Below, piece after piece: positions 27,112 to 36,704 of a stretch of 51,288 nt of DNA. The position numbers and the translations under genes are program-made. Origin of the DNA: Spirochaetota bacterium (GTDB lineage Bacteria > Spirochaetota > UBA4802 > UB4802); assembly GCA_029548025.1 (NCBI GenBank), contig JAKPOE010000271.1:1-51288 (forward strand). The letters run 5' to 3'. Numbering within the stretch: the stretch's first letter is position 1; each line of letters starts with the position of its first letter. The notes beneath the pieces are model-generated. The model was not told the origin of the DNA. It was given only the letters and a program-made list of their open reading frames with translations, and made no database searches.

Positions 27112-29826
27112 TCATTTTGGAAAACGGATAGCAGCATGAGCTGCAGCTAACCGTGCAATGGGAACTCTAAAAGGTGAACAGCTTACATAATCCAGACCAA
27201 CCACATGACAAAACTCAACGGAACTTGGATCACCACCATGCTCCCCGCAAATACCTAATTTTAGGTTTGGATTCACTGAACGACCTTTTTCACATGCCAT
27301 TTTTATTAACTGTCCTACACCATCTCGATCAATAACCCTGAATGGATCATTAGATAATATCTTCTTATCAACATATTCTTTTAAAAATTTTCCAGCATCA
27401 TCACGGCTAAATCCAAAGGTCATCTGGGTTAAGTCATTAGTTCCAAACGAAAAAAATTCAGCAACTTTTGCTATCTCATCGGCTGTTATAGCAGCTCGTG
27501 GAACTTCTATCATTGTACCAACCATGTATTTAACTGTTACTCCCATTTCTTTCATAACTACTTCAGCCGTTTTTATTATTATTTCCTTTTGCATGATAAG
27601 TTCATTAACATGTCCAACTAAAGGAACCATAACTTCCGGTTTAACATCAATGCCTTCTTTTACCAGCTGGCACGCTGCTTCAAATATTGCACGTGATTGC
27701 ATTTCAGTGATTTCAGGGAATGTTATCCCCAAACGGCACCCTCTATGTCCTAACATTGGATTAAATTCATGAAGTTCTTCAATTTTTGCTTTTACATCAT
27801 CAACAGTAACACCTAACTCTTTTGCCATCTCTTTCTGTGTTTCTATATCCTGAGGTAAAAACTCATGTAGTGGTGGATCAAGTAAACGTATTGTTACGCC
27901 AAGACCTTCCATAGCTTTAAATATACCATAAAAATCTTCACGTTGTATTGGCAATAATTTATCAAGAGCTTTTTTTCTGCCTTCATAGGTAGGGGCCAAT
28001 ATCATTTCACGAACAGCTTTTATTCTATCACCTTCAAAGAACATATGCTCCGTACGACAAAGCCCAATTCCTTCAGCCCCAAAATTTCGTGCCACCCTGG
28101 CATCATGCGGAGTATCTGCATTTGTTCTTACCTTTAATTTCCTTATTTCATCCGCCCACTGCATAATAGTACCAAATTTTCCTGTTACTTCAGGTTCCAT
28201 AGTAGCAACTTTTCCAAGCATCACTTCCCCTGTTGACCCATCAATTGAGATATAATCTCCTTCTTTAAGAATTGTAGTATCAACTTTTATCTGCCGTTTA
28301 GTATAATCTATATCCAGCATTCCACACCCTGATACACAGCATTTACCCATACCTCTAGCTACAACTGCAGCATGAGAAGTCATGCCACCTCGTGCTGTTA
28401 AAATCCCTTCTGCAGCATTCATTCCCTTAAGATCCTCCGGAGATGTTTCTATTCGTACCAAAATAACCTTTTCACCACGCCCCTTCCAATCATGTGCATC
28501 TTCAGCATTGAATACAATCTTCCCTGTTGCCGCCCCTGGTGACGCAGGTAGACCTTTAGCAATCACTTTACGCTGAGCTTTTGGATCAAATGTTGGATGT
28601 AATAGCTGATCTAATGATTGAGGATCAACTCTTAGTACTGCTTCGTCTTTTGTAATTAAACCTTCTTCAACCATATCAACTGCAATATTGATAGCCGCGC
28701 GAGCTGTTCTTTTGCCATTACGTGTTTGCAGCATCCACAATTTTTTATTTTGTATGGTAAATTCTATATCTTGCATATCACGATAATGTTTTTCGAGGGT
28801 CTTATATACATTAACAAGCTCATTATATGCTTCAGGCATGTACTCCTCAAGTGAAGGATATTTATTCTTACGTTCATCTTCAGAGATGTTATTTTCTCGT
28901 GCCCAACGTCGCGACCCTTCCAGTGTTATCTGTAACGGTGTTCTGATACCAGCAACCACATCCTCACCTTGAGCGTTAATTAAATATTCGCCAAAAAATT
29001 CTTTTGCTCCTGTTGCTGGATTCCTCGTAAATGCAACACCTGTTGCACAATCATTTCCCATATTACCAAACACCATTGCCTGCACATTGACAGCAGTACC
29101 CCAGCTATCATCAATATTATTCATCTTCCGATAGAGTCGTGCACGTTCATTGTTCCATGATCGGAATACAGCGCCTATAGCTCCCCAGAGTTGTTCATAA
29201 GGATCATCAGGGAAGGTCACTTTAAGTTTTTCCTGTATAAGTTTTTTAAAGCTTGCTACAAGCTCTTTTAAATCTTCAACAGTTAGATCAAGATCATTTT
29301 TTACATTTCTTTTTTCTTTTAATTCATCCATTATAACTTCAAATGGATCATGTTCATCTTTACTTTCTGGTTTAAGACCTAAAACAACATCACCATACAT
29401 TTGGATAAATCTGCGGTATGAATCCCATGCAAAACGTTCATTTCCTGTCTTTTTCACAAGACCTTTTATGACATCCTCATTAATACCCAGATTTAAAATA
29501 GTATCCATCATTCCAGGCATTGAAGCACGAGCACCTGAACGAACCGAAACCAATAATGGATTGGAATGATCGCCAAACTTAGCACCCATTATCCCTTCAA
29601 CCTGACGCAATGCTTCTGTAACCTCTTCTTTTAAACTTTCCGTCAATTTTTGATTGTTTTTATAATATTCATTACATACTTCTGTAGTAATTGTAAAGCC
29701 TGCCGGCACCGGTATTCCAATTCTTGCCATTTCTGCCAGGTTTGCGCCCTTACCACCCAATAAGTTTTTCATGTCAGCAGTACCTTCAGTAACATTACCG
29801 CCAAACAGATATACGCGTTTTGTCAT
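27112..29826 (-). CDS. ppdK: Pyruvate, phosphate dikinase
   Basis: The enzyme interconverts pyruvate, ATP and phosphate with PEP, AMP and pyrophosphate. The 904-residue product has the N-terminal nucleotide-binding domain ([40 protein letters not shown]), the phospho-histidine domain with His485 in [16 protein letters not shown], and the PEP/pyruvate barrel with Cys860 in [10 protein letters not shown]. It is slightly longer than the usual ~875 because of a charged insertion near residues 165-205. In anaerobes it often runs in the glycolytic direction with pyrophosphate. Start ATG 29826 follows AAGGGAG. Confidence 0.97.
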   Translation of the reverse strand: MTKRVYLFGGNVTEGTADMKNLLGGKGANLAEMARIGIPVPAGFTITTEVCNEYYKNNQKLTESLKEEVTEALRQVEGIMGAKFGDHSNPLLVSVRSGARASMPGMMDTILNLGINEDVIKGLVKKTGNERFAWDSYRRFIQMYGDVVLGLKPESKDEHDPFEVIMDELKEKRNVKNDLDLTVEDLKELVASFKKLIQEKLKVTFPDDPYEQLWGAIGAVFRSWNNERARLYRKMNNIDDSWGTAVNVQAMVFGNMGNDCATGVAFTRNPATGAKEFFGEYLINAQGEDVVAGIRTPLQITLEGSRRWARENNISEDERKNKYPSLEEYMPEAYNELVNVYKTLEKHYRDMQDIEFTIQNKKLWMLQTRNGKRTARAAINIAVDMVEEGLITKDEAVLRVDPQSLDQLLHPTFDPKAQRKVIAKGLPASPGAATGKIVFNAEDAHDWKGRGEKVILVRIETSPEDLKGMNAAEGILTARGGMTSHAAVVARGMGKCCVSGCGMLDIDYTKRQIKVDTTILKEGDYISIDGSTGEVMLGKVATMEPEVTGKFGTIMQWADEIRKLKVRTNADTPHDARVARNFGAEGIGLCRTEHMFFEGDRIKAVREMILAPTYEGRKKALDKLLPIQREDFYGIFKAMEGLGVTIRLLDPPLHEFLPQDIETQKEMAKELGVTVDDVKAKIEELHEFNPMLGHRGCRLGITFPEITEMQSRAIFEAACQLVKEGIDVKPEVMVPLVGHVNELIMQKEIIIKTAEVVMKEMGVTVKYMVGTMIEVPRAAITADEIAKVAEFFSFGTNDLTQMTFGFSRDDAGKFLKEYVDKKILSNDPFRVIDRDGVGQLIKMACEKGRSVNPNLKLGICGEHGGDPSSVEFCHVVGLDYVSCSPFRVPIARLAAAHAAIRFPK

Positions 29827-29856
29827 TGCAATTCTCCCTTCTAATAAAATTTTGTT

Positions 29857-29879
29857 ATTATCATTACAAAAATGATAAT
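29857..29879. promoter_or_regulatory. Inverted repeat upstream of ppdK
   Basis: ATTATCATT (29857-29865) and AATGATAAT (29871-29879) form a 9-bp inverted repeat with a 5-base spacer, 31 bases before the ppdK start. Position and symmetry suggest an operator; the half-site resembles Fur-family boxes, but the A+T-rich background weakens that reading. Confidence 0.35.
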
Positions 29880-30014
29880 CATATTTTTTACATTATCCAG
29901 CAAGAAGAATCTTTATATAAATATTAATTTTTTAAAACTTGTACATTGTTAGTATACTACAATTTTGTTGTAAAGATTAATTTTACATTATCAAAATCAT
30001 TTTATTGGTGTATT

Positions 30015-30953
30015 CTATTCTTTCTTAAATGATTTCACAATTTTTATAAAACATGCGTCTCTGTTCTCACAATCGTTACAATTGTCATCTAAAAATATTT
30101 GTAAATCACAGGGTACCTCCTCTTCCTCTATATCAATCATTATCTCTTTATAGCGTATATATTGAACTTCATCGTCATTTAAACTTTCAACTCCATGCTC
30201 CCTGATTTTTTGTACTATTGCCCTTTGTAGTTCTGCTTCCCTTTTATAATTAACATCCGGTTTATCGGGAATAGTTTCTTTTTTCATCTGTGCTGCAACA
30301 AATCCTTTTGTTTTATAGCGGATAGCATGCTTGCGAGTAACAATAAAATACAGAATACCTGTTGCAAGCCCTCCTAAATGGCCAATATGTGAAATATTGT
30401 CTGCCCCCCCTGATAGTTCTAAAAATAATTCCAATCCTCCATAAAGTATGACCAATGTCCTTGCTCTAATCGGAATAATGAAAAAGAGTAATATCTCAAC
30501 ATTAGGGAATAACACGCCAAATGCTAAAAGTAATCCAAAAACAGCACCTGATGCCCCGATTGTAGGTATATAATATCCCATACCACCAGTTATGAGAGCT
30601 ATCGTAAAGATCGCTACGCCAGCCCCTATACCACATATTAAAAAATATATTATAAATTTTTTACTACCCCACAATCGTTCAACAGGCATACCAAAAATAA
30701 AAACCGCATACATATTAAAAAGGATATGAGCAAAACTTGATGTGCTATGCAAAAACATATAAGAAATAATTTGCCATATATATAATTTTTCAACTACCAA
30801 TTGAGGAATTAGCCCCAGATAATACGTTACAATATCAATTGACACAACATTTCCGGCAATATCATATGGAACAAACACATTACGTAATAACAATTGAACT
30901 AAAAAAATTAATCCATTTACTATAATTATGGAAACAGCCCAGTTTTTATTCAT
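30015..30953 (-). CDS. Rhomboid-family intramembrane serine protease with C-terminal Cys motif
   Basis: The 312-residue product starts at ATG 30953 (GCAGGAT upstream). Six or more membrane helices carry the catalytic dyad Ser135 (GASGAVFG) and His189 (ISHIGHLGG), plus the HILFNMYAVFIFG helix. Rhomboids cleave membrane proteins within the bilayer. A ~95-residue soluble tail ends with clustered cysteines (CDLQIFLDDNCNDC and a further Cys), which may bind metal. It is last in an operon after a Cys-cluster protein and a TetR regulator. Confidence 0.9.
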   Translation of the reverse strand: MNKNWAVSIIIVNGLIFLVQLLLRNVFVPYDIAGNVVSIDIVTYYLGLIPQLVVEKLYIWQIISYMFLHSTSSFAHILFNMYAVFIFGMPVERLWGSKKFIIYFLICGIGAGVAIFTIALITGGMGYYIPTIGASGAVFGLLLAFGVLFPNVEILLFFIIPIRARTLVILYGGLELFLELSGGADNISHIGHLGGLATGILYFIVTRKHAIRYKTKGFVAAQMKKETIPDKPDVNYKREAELQRAIVQKIREHGVESLNDDEVQYIRYKEIMIDIEEEEVPCDLQIFLDDNCNDCENRDACFIKIVKSFKKE

Positions 30954-30988
30954 TTTTTTATCCTGCTCAGTTATTAATTGGCAATTTA

Positions 30989-31309
30989 TTATTCTTTTAA
31001 TGCAAACAGTGGGCACATTATAGAAACACCAGGTTCAAAATCCTTGCATACAGCAGGTCTTGTATCATAAATCATGCAGCTATATAACCCATTGTTTTCC
31101 ATTATCAAAAAAGGACATCGTCCAATTAAATGTCCATCACGCGTTGATATTAAATGATCTCCTGCCCATATACTGTTTTCATTCTCTATTATATGAAGTA
31201 TATCATATCTTTTTTCTTTTTCCCAGCGTAAAAAATCTTCTGGTGTTGCATAAGCAACCATATCAACAAAACAACATGCACCACAACGTATACATTCTTT
31301 TTTTCCCAT
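30989..31309 (-). CDS. YkgJ-type Zn/Fe-chelating cysteine cluster protein
   Basis: The product is 106 residues from ATG 31309 (MGKKECIRCGACC). The pattern CxxCGxCC, then GRCPFL, CMIYDTRPAVCKDF and a last Cys near the end match the UPF0153/YkgJ family, which is thought to bind zinc or an Fe-S cluster. The function of the family is not established. It sits 13 bases after the TetR gene and 35 bases before the rhomboid gene. Confidence 0.85.
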   Translation of the reverse strand: MGKKECIRCGACCFVDMVAYATPEDFLRWEKEKRYDILHIIENENSIWAGDHLISTRDGHLIGRCPFLIMENNGLYSCMIYDTRPAVCKDFEPGVSIMCPLFALKE

Positions 31310-31322
31310 AAAAAAATTATAA

Positions 31323-31916
31323 CTACTTTGAAAGCCCTTTAAGAGCAAATTGAAAAATAAATTCTACCAAATCTTCAATTGTCATCCAATCTTCAGGGGA
31401 AAACCATAAGCGTGTTCTCACTATCATAGAAGCAATCAGATTTAACGCAATCTTTTCATCGATGGCTCTAAACAACCCTTTATTAATTCCTCTTTTTAGT
31501 ATTGAATATCCTATTCTGTTATAATCATCGCGTAAATCTAATATTACTTTTCTTCTTTCTGCTGAAAGATTCCTGAGTTCTGTATCAAATAATAATTTGG
31601 AAGCTCTTTTCTCCCCTAAAGTAATTTTTACGTGGATTTCTATTAGAAAGCGTAATTGTTGTAAAGGATCATTTTCTTCATATTCCAGAAACCGTATAGG
31701 ATTAACAATTTCTTCCATCTCTTCTTTTAAAATAAAAAAAAGTATCTCTTCTTTACTTGCAAAAAAATTGTATATATTTGCAGGTCTGAAACCACATTCA
31801 TTAGCAATATCTTTCATACTTGTTTCGGCATACCCCTTTTCCCAGAAGAGAACCTGAGACTTTTCCATAATTAATCTTCTTTGTTTGCCATTTTCTCTAA
31901 CACCTGTACCAGCCAT
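31323..31916 (-). CDS. TetR-family transcriptional regulator
   Basis: The product is 197 residues from ATG 31916, with GAGGAG upstream. The N-terminal helix-turn-helix is typical (EKGYAETSMKDIANECGFRP, then ANIYNFFASKEEI), followed by a helical ligand domain. It is first in an operon with the YkgJ-like and rhomboid genes and may regulate them and itself. The ligand is unknown; the neighbouring fatty-acid genes have a different TetR protein. Confidence 0.88.
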   Translation of the reverse strand: MAGTGVRENGKQRRLIMEKSQVLFWEKGYAETSMKDIANECGFRPANIYNFFASKEEILFFILKEEMEEIVNPIRFLEYEENDPLQQLRFLIEIHVKITLGEKRASKLLFDTELRNLSAERRKVILDLRDDYNRIGYSILKRGINKGLFRAIDEKIALNLIASMIVRTRLWFSPEDWMTIEDLVEFIFQFALKGLSK

Positions 31917-31969
31917 TGTAGACTCCTCAAAGTTTAACAAAAAAAATATAATATTATGTGCACCACTAA

Positions 31970-32012
31970 AAATCAGGTTTTTTACTATTCATACTAACAA
32001 TAAACCTGATTT
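31970..32012. promoter_or_regulatory. Inverted repeat upstream of the TetR-ykgJ-rhomboid operon
   Basis: AAATCAGGTTT (31970-31980) and AAACCTGATTT (32002-32012) are an exact 11-bp inverted repeat with a 21-base loop, flanked by imperfect GTGCA/TGCAC sequences. It lies 54-96 bases upstream of the TetR start. It could be a pair of operator half-sites or a hairpin. The rest of the 428-base gap up to 32344 shows only the terminator at its right end. Confidence 0.4.
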
Positions 32013-32282
32013 ATGCACTATATGTGCCTATAAGAGAACATCAACCATCTACTTATTAGAAGTTTCTCCATAATAATTATGGGCACTCCAAACAATTGCT
32101 TTTCCCATCAAATCAACAACCAAAAAAAGCAACTTTACCATTATCCTATACTCACAATAGTAGTAAAAATTAAACCTTTAGATATTCATTTATTTATTAA
32201 CATTATTATTGCTAAATGTTAATATTAACAGATGAACATGTCATCGTTTGCCATACTATAATAGTACAATTCTAAAAACAAG

Positions 32283-32311
32283 AAAAAAACCTCACAAAAC
32301 AATGTGAGGTT
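32283..32311 (-). terminator. Rho-independent terminator of the fatty-acid oxidation operon
   Basis: On the minus strand a 9-bp stem AACCTCACA / TGTGAGGTT with a 6-base loop is followed by a run of seven T. It lies 34 bases past the stop of the enoyl-CoA hydratase gene. Confidence 0.85.
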
Positions 32312-32344
32312 TTCATAAGCAGGAGGTTCTTTATAGCTCTTTAT

Positions 32345-33112
32345 CTATTCACCCTTGAATTCTGGTTTTCGCTTTTGAGCAAAAGCCATCATCCCTTCCA
32401 TACAATCTTTTGTGGTAAATAATTTAGCTAATTCTTCTCTTTCCATCTTTAAGTGCATTTCAGGTGACATAGAAGGACCGGCAGACATAACTTTTAATAT
32501 TGCCTTAATTGACAATGGAGGACGATTAGTTAGTTCTTCAGCAAATTTCATCACCTCATCCATATATCCTTCATCATATACTCTGTGTACCAAACCTAAA
32601 GCCAGAGCTTCATCTGCCTCTAACTGTTTTCCAAAAAGTATCATTTCCAGGGCTTTAGCACGTCCAACAAGGCGCGGCAAACGGAGTGTCCCACCATACC
32701 CAGGCATTATCCCCAGATTTGTTTCCGTTAAACCAATACGAGCACCTTTTTTCATTATTCGTATGTGGCATGCCATTGACAGTTCACATCCGCCTCCCAA
32801 TGCATGACCATTTATTGCAGCAATGACTGGTTTAGGATAGTCCTCTATCTTATTCCATATATCCTGACCACGCTTTAAAAAATCAACTGCACTGAAATCA
32901 CCAAAGCCCTGCGATAGATCAGCACCAGCACAAAATATTTTATCACCCGAACCAGTAATAACAAGCACGCGGATGTTGTTATCAATTTCCAGGGTATCAA
33001 GATATTTCCGCATTGTTTCAAAAACATCATGGCTCAACTGGTTTGCTTTTGGTTTGTTGATAGTTAAAATTGCAACCATTCCTTTTTGTTCTAATAATAC
33101 TGCATCTGACAT
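32345..33112 (-). CDS. Enoyl-CoA hydratase/isomerase family protein
   Basis: The 255-residue crotonase-fold enzyme hydrates trans-2-enoyl-CoA to 3-hydroxyacyl-CoA. The oxyanion-hole segments KIFCAGADLSQ and NGHALGGGCELSMA are present. Both catalytic glutamates are in place: one in GGGCELS and one in LTETNLGIMPGYGGT. The length is typical. It is last in the minus-strand operon, 10 bases after the 3-hydroxyacyl-CoA dehydrogenase gene, and supplies the second step of beta-oxidation. Confidence 0.93.
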   Translation of the reverse strand: MSDAVLLEQKGMVAILTINKPKANQLSHDVFETMRKYLDTLEIDNNIRVLVITGSGDKIFCAGADLSQGFGDFSAVDFLKRGQDIWNKIEDYPKPVIAAINGHALGGGCELSMACHIRIMKKGARIGLTETNLGIMPGYGGTLRLPRLVGRAKALEMILFGKQLEADEALALGLVHRVYDEGYMDEVMKFAEELTNRPPLSIKAILKVMSAGPSMSPEMHLKMEREELAKLFTTKDCMEGMMAFAQKRKPEFKGE

Positions 33113-33122
33113 AGCATACCTC

Positions 33123-34286
33123 CTATCTTCCTATAGTTTTAAATGAACCATCAATTATTTCAGGTTCTGGCTTTAAAATGTCAAGTTTATATCGTTGCGA
33201 CAGATAATTCAGGCAATCTGTCAATTGTTGAGGTTGCACCCCAGATGCTAAAGCAAAAGGACCAGCAAATGCATTCATTCCGTATTTAACACCATCATCA
33301 ATATCAGCAACATTGGCGGCAATTCCTTCCTTAAATACTTTGACTGCTTCATTCACCTGTACAGCCATAAGGTGCAGCGGAGTAATCTCTTCTGTATCAG
33401 GCATTTCAGGTATAACCGCTCTTCCATTTTTCCATTCATAAATACCTTTGCCACTTTTCATTCCTAAATTTCCCTTGGATAAGCATTCCATTAAAAATTT
33501 TCCAGGCTTATACTGTGGCGATAGTGTCTGTGCATAATATTCCAGAGTATGACAAAATACATCAAGTCCAACAAAATCTGCTGTTTCAAAAGGCGCCATT
33601 TTAACACCCATCTTCTTCATTTTACCATCAATCTGTGCAGGATGAATTTTCCCTTCATCAAGGATAGCGCTCAGTAGTGCCTGATTTGGTGCATTGATTC
33701 TATTAACAATAAATCCCGGCCTATCTTTTAAAACCCTCACAGGAATTTTATCAATCTTTTTGGCAAGTTCATACAATATATCGATAGTTTTTTCTGATGT
33801 TTTTGCACCATAGATCAATTCAACTAATTTCATTCTTGTTACTGGATTAAAAAAATGCATCCCGGCAAATCGCTCAGGATTATTTACTGCAGTTGCAATA
33901 TCTGTAATACTCATCGTTGAAGTATTGGTGGCTAATATTGCATCAGCAGCACATGCAGCAGAAGCTTGTGAAAATACCTCTTGTTTAAGCTTCATATTTT
34001 CAGGTACAGCTTCAATGATAACCTGCGCATCAGACACCCCTTTTTTCATATCAGTTGTAACATTTATTTTTTTCATCACCTCATCAACTGTGCCGTTCAG
34101 TTTTCCTTTTGATTCTAAAAAATCTAAACTTTCCTTAACTTTTTTTAATGCAGTATCTAAAAACTCTTGTTTAATATCAATCATGGTAACCGGAAAGCAA
34201 TTTTGGGCACAAACCTGTGCTATACCATGTCCCATAGCACCTGAGCCTATAACTGCAATGTTCTTTACATCATCGATAGTATTCAT
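33123..34286 (-). CDS. 3-hydroxyacyl-CoA dehydrogenase
   Basis: The product is 387 residues from ATG 34286, with AGGAGG 5 bases upstream. The NAD-binding Rossmann motif is VIGSGAMGHGIAQVCA. Catalytic Ser, His and Asn regions are seen in ATNTSTMSITDIA, GMHFFNPVTRMKLVE and RPGFIVNRI. Two C-terminal 3HCDH domains follow. It oxidises 3-hydroxyacyl-CoA to 3-ketoacyl-CoA, and is separate from the hydratase rather than fused as in FadB. Confidence 0.94.
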   Translation of the reverse strand: MNTIDDVKNIAVIGSGAMGHGIAQVCAQNCFPVTMIDIKQEFLDTALKKVKESLDFLESKGKLNGTVDEVMKKINVTTDMKKGVSDAQVIIEAVPENMKLKQEVFSQASAACAADAILATNTSTMSITDIATAVNNPERFAGMHFFNPVTRMKLVELIYGAKTSEKTIDILYELAKKIDKIPVRVLKDRPGFIVNRINAPNQALLSAILDEGKIHPAQIDGKMKKMGVKMAPFETADFVGLDVFCHTLEYYAQTLSPQYKPGKFLMECLSKGNLGMKSGKGIYEWKNGRAVIPEMPDTEEITPLHLMAVQVNEAVKVFKEGIAANVADIDDGVKYGMNAFAGPFALASGVQPQQLTDCLNYLSQRYKLDILKPEPEIIDGSFKTIGR

Positions 34287-34328
34287 AAACACCTCCTATG
34301 AAATAATGATAATGATTATAAATCTATA

Positions 34329-35525
34329 TTACTTTAACTCTTTACTTGACATTTCCAGTACATTGCGGGCAACAATAAGATGCTGAATTTGTCCCGTACC
34401 CTCAAATATATCCATAATTTTGCTGTCTCTCATCCACTTTTCAGCTAAATAGTGAGTTGAATAGCCAACAGGCCCTAAAAGCTCACAGCAGCGCTGCGTA
34501 ACCAGTGTTGCATACCGTCCGGCTTTTGCTTTTGCCATTGAAGCTTCAAGATTATTAAATTGACCATTATCAGCCATCCATGCAGCACGCCATGTTAAAA
34601 GACGCATTGCTTCTACATTTGCCTCCATCATATACAATTCACGTTCAACTGCGGAAATATTTGCAGTATTTTTCTTATAATCAAATGTGTATCCCTTTTG
34701 TTCAAATTGTTCTTTAGTAAATTCTACTGCTGCTCGTGCTATACCGGTAGCCATAGCAGCAACCATTGGTCGGGTATTATCAAAGGTTTTCATCACTCCT
34801 TTAAAGCCTTCAGTGGACATCTTTACTTCTGGATCGCCTAATATGTTGTTATAGGGTATTCTACAATCGCTTAAAACAAAGGTTCCGGTATCTGAGGCTC
34901 TGATACCCAATTTATGCTCTAAATGTTCTAATGTAAATCCTGGAGTTCCTTTCTCTACTACAAATGATTTAATACCTGATTTGCCAGCCTTTTTATCAAC
35001 TGTCGCCCAAACAACTACCACCTCACTTCTATCAGCACAGGTTACAAATATCTTTTCACCGTTCAATACCCAGAAGTCACCATCCCGAGTTGCTGTAGTG
35101 GTAATGGCACCCGAATCAGAACCAGCACCTGGCTCGGTAATTGCCATCGCGGCCCATTTATTTCCGAATCGTTCAAATTGTTCATCATTAGCAACTGCAA
35201 TGATAGCTGCATTGCCCAAACCAGCATTGGGGAACGATAATAGCAGCGCTGCATCACCCCAGCACATCTCTTCAATAGTTGCTACCATTCCTAAATTTGC
35301 ACCTCGTTTTGGTTTTTTTTCTTCACCAGATGATGATTTTTCACCGTCTTTTTTTTTCTTGGGACGAGCCATAACTTTAATATTCCTGAACATATCAAGT
35401 TCTTTTGGATATTCATGTTCAGCTTCATCATACTTTCGTGATATAGGGCGCAATACTCCTTCAGCCAATTTGCGCATATTGTTTTGTAATGTTACTAAAT
35501 ATTCAGGTGTAACTAATTGAATCAT
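34329..35525 (-). CDS. Acyl-CoA dehydrogenase with charged linker insertion
   Basis: The product is 398 residues; start ATG 35525 follows GGAGGT. It has the FAD/acyl-CoA motifs AITEPGAGSDSGAITTTA and NGEKIFVTCADRSE, and the active-site Glu in DIFEGTGQIQHLIVAR. Residues ~54-75 are an unusual Lys/Ser/Glu-rich segment (KKKKDGEKSSSGEEKKPKRG) within the N-terminal helical domain. It would introduce the first double bond and pass electrons to an electron-transfer flavoprotein, not encoded here. Confidence 0.93.
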   Translation of the reverse strand: MIQLVTPEYLVTLQNNMRKLAEGVLRPISRKYDEAEHEYPKELDMFRNIKVMARPKKKKDGEKSSSGEEKKPKRGANLGMVATIEEMCWGDAALLLSFPNAGLGNAAIIAVANDEQFERFGNKWAAMAITEPGAGSDSGAITTTATRDGDFWVLNGEKIFVTCADRSEVVVVWATVDKKAGKSGIKSFVVEKGTPGFTLEHLEHKLGIRASDTGTFVLSDCRIPYNNILGDPEVKMSTEGFKGVMKTFDNTRPMVAAMATGIARAAVEFTKEQFEQKGYTFDYKKNTANISAVERELYMMEANVEAMRLLTWRAAWMADNGQFNNLEASMAKAKAGRYATLVTQRCCELLGPVGYSTHYLAEKWMRDSKIMDIFEGTGQIQHLIVARNVLEMSSKELK

Positions 35526-35543
35526 ACATATACCTCCACTGGT

Positions 35544-36641
35544 TTATATAATTGCCATACCTTCACATAGTGCTATGCTTCTACCATTGCGATAATACCG
35601 CTCAACAGGATGGTCGCGAATATAACCATGGCCTCCAAGTATCTGGACACCATAGTCAGTAATCTTCATGGTCATTTCACCTGCATACATCTTTGCTAAA
35701 TATGATAACCTTGTCGCATCTAAATTGTTTTCAATGGTTGAAGCAGCCTTCCATGATAACAGTCGCATAGCATCTACCTCATACGCCATTTCAGCTATCA
35801 TAAATGCAATTGCCTGTCGGCTGGCTATTGGTTCACCAAATTGCTGACGCTCTTTTGCATATTTCTTTGCATATTCATACGATGCTCGTGAAATACCTGT
35901 ACCAATTGCACTAAGGGCTGTTCTTGTTCGTTGCAGCAACCATGTAATAGCGGTGCTATCACCTAATCTATGTGATGCAGGAATGATACAATTTTCAAAA
36001 GTAACTTCAAAAGTTGGCAATGCCCACCATCCACAATTTTTTTCCCGTTCTCCAACTTTTATTCCAGAGTTATCTCTGGTAACTATAAAGAGCTCCGGGT
36101 TACCCTCACATTGAGCCACGACAATCATAAAGTTTGATTCGTCAGCCAGCGGCACAAAGCATTTGCTGCCATTGATGATGTATTTGTCCCCTTTCGTTTC
36201 AGCAGTAGTTGCACAGTTCCATACATCAAAGGCTACACTTAATTCATTGATAGCCAATGTAGCAGGAACAAATGTTGCATTACAAAATTCTGGAAGATAT
36301 AGTTCTTTTTGTTCTTTTGCTCCTAAATGTACTATTGGCAAAACAAAAACAGCAGGAAGCATTGCATATATTGCAAATGTCATATCCCCATAAGCCAATT
36401 CTTCCAATACAAGCGTATGCAATACAGGTGAACTATCCATCCCATAACCGCCAAATTCTTCTGGAATCATTGATTGAATAATGCCCAATTCCCAGAATTT
36501 TTGAACAGCCTGTTTGTCCAGCTGCCTATTTTCATCCATCTGATGGATACCGTCTGCGATGGTAGCCTGCACCAACTGCCGTACAGTATCCTGCATCATC
36601 TGTTGTTCCTCAGATAGAGCAAAACTAATCTCTTCTACCAT
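35544..36641 (-). CDS. Acyl-CoA dehydrogenase, first gene after the operator
   Basis: The product is 365 residues; start ATG 36641 follows GGGAGGT. It has the acyl-CoA dehydrogenase layout: N-terminal helices (FALSEEQQMMQDTVRQLV), a beta domain (LAINELSVAFDVWNCATTAE, NGSKCFVPLADES) and a C-terminal helical domain (KERQQFGEPIASRQAIAFMI; GGHGYIRDHPVERYYRNGR), with a likely base Glu in LCEGMAII at the extreme end. The TEP motif of typical members is changed to NELSVAFD. The chain stops soon after the catalytic region. 18 bases separate it from the next dehydrogenase, so substrates of different chain length or a heteromer are possible. Confidence 0.9.
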   Translation of the reverse strand: MVEEISFALSEEQQMMQDTVRQLVQATIADGIHQMDENRQLDKQAVQKFWELGIIQSMIPEEFGGYGMDSSPVLHTLVLEELAYGDMTFAIYAMLPAVFVLPIVHLGAKEQKELYLPEFCNATFVPATLAINELSVAFDVWNCATTAETKGDKYIINGSKCFVPLADESNFMIVVAQCEGNPELFIVTRDNSGIKVGEREKNCGWWALPTFEVTFENCIIPASHRLGDSTAITWLLQRTRTALSAIGTGISRASYEYAKKYAKERQQFGEPIASRQAIAFMIAEMAYEVDAMRLLSWKAASTIENNLDATRLSYLAKMYAGEMTMKITDYGVQILGGHGYIRDHPVERYYRNGRSIALCEGMAII

Positions 36642-36658
36642 ACTTACCTCCCATAATA

Positions 36659-36687
36659 ATAGTACTGACATGTCAGTACTTTATCAA
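36659..36687 (-). promoter_or_regulatory. Promoter with TetR-type operator (site 1)
   Basis: On the minus strand TTGATA (36687-36682) and TACTAT (36664-36659) are exactly 17 bases apart. The spacer is filled by the perfect 20-bp palindrome AGTACTGACATGTCAGTACT (36661-36680). A protein on it would block RNA polymerase. It serves the acyl-CoA dehydrogenase operon starting at 36641, and the TetR gene is directly upstream. Confidence 0.85.
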
Positions 36688-36704
36688 CCATAAAAATTAG
36701 TCAA

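Noticed and set aside
34981..35520. A long plus-strand frame opposite the acyl-CoA dehydrogenase gene
   Set aside because: It is the antisense shadow of a well-supported gene; likewise for the frames opposite nrdD (11839-12297) and the acyl-CoA ligase (39042-39455).
36661..36680. The palindrome as a transcription terminator of the TetR gene
   Set aside because: It has no loop and no T run, and it lies exactly between -35 and -10 elements. A second copy does the same at another promoter, so operator is the better reading.
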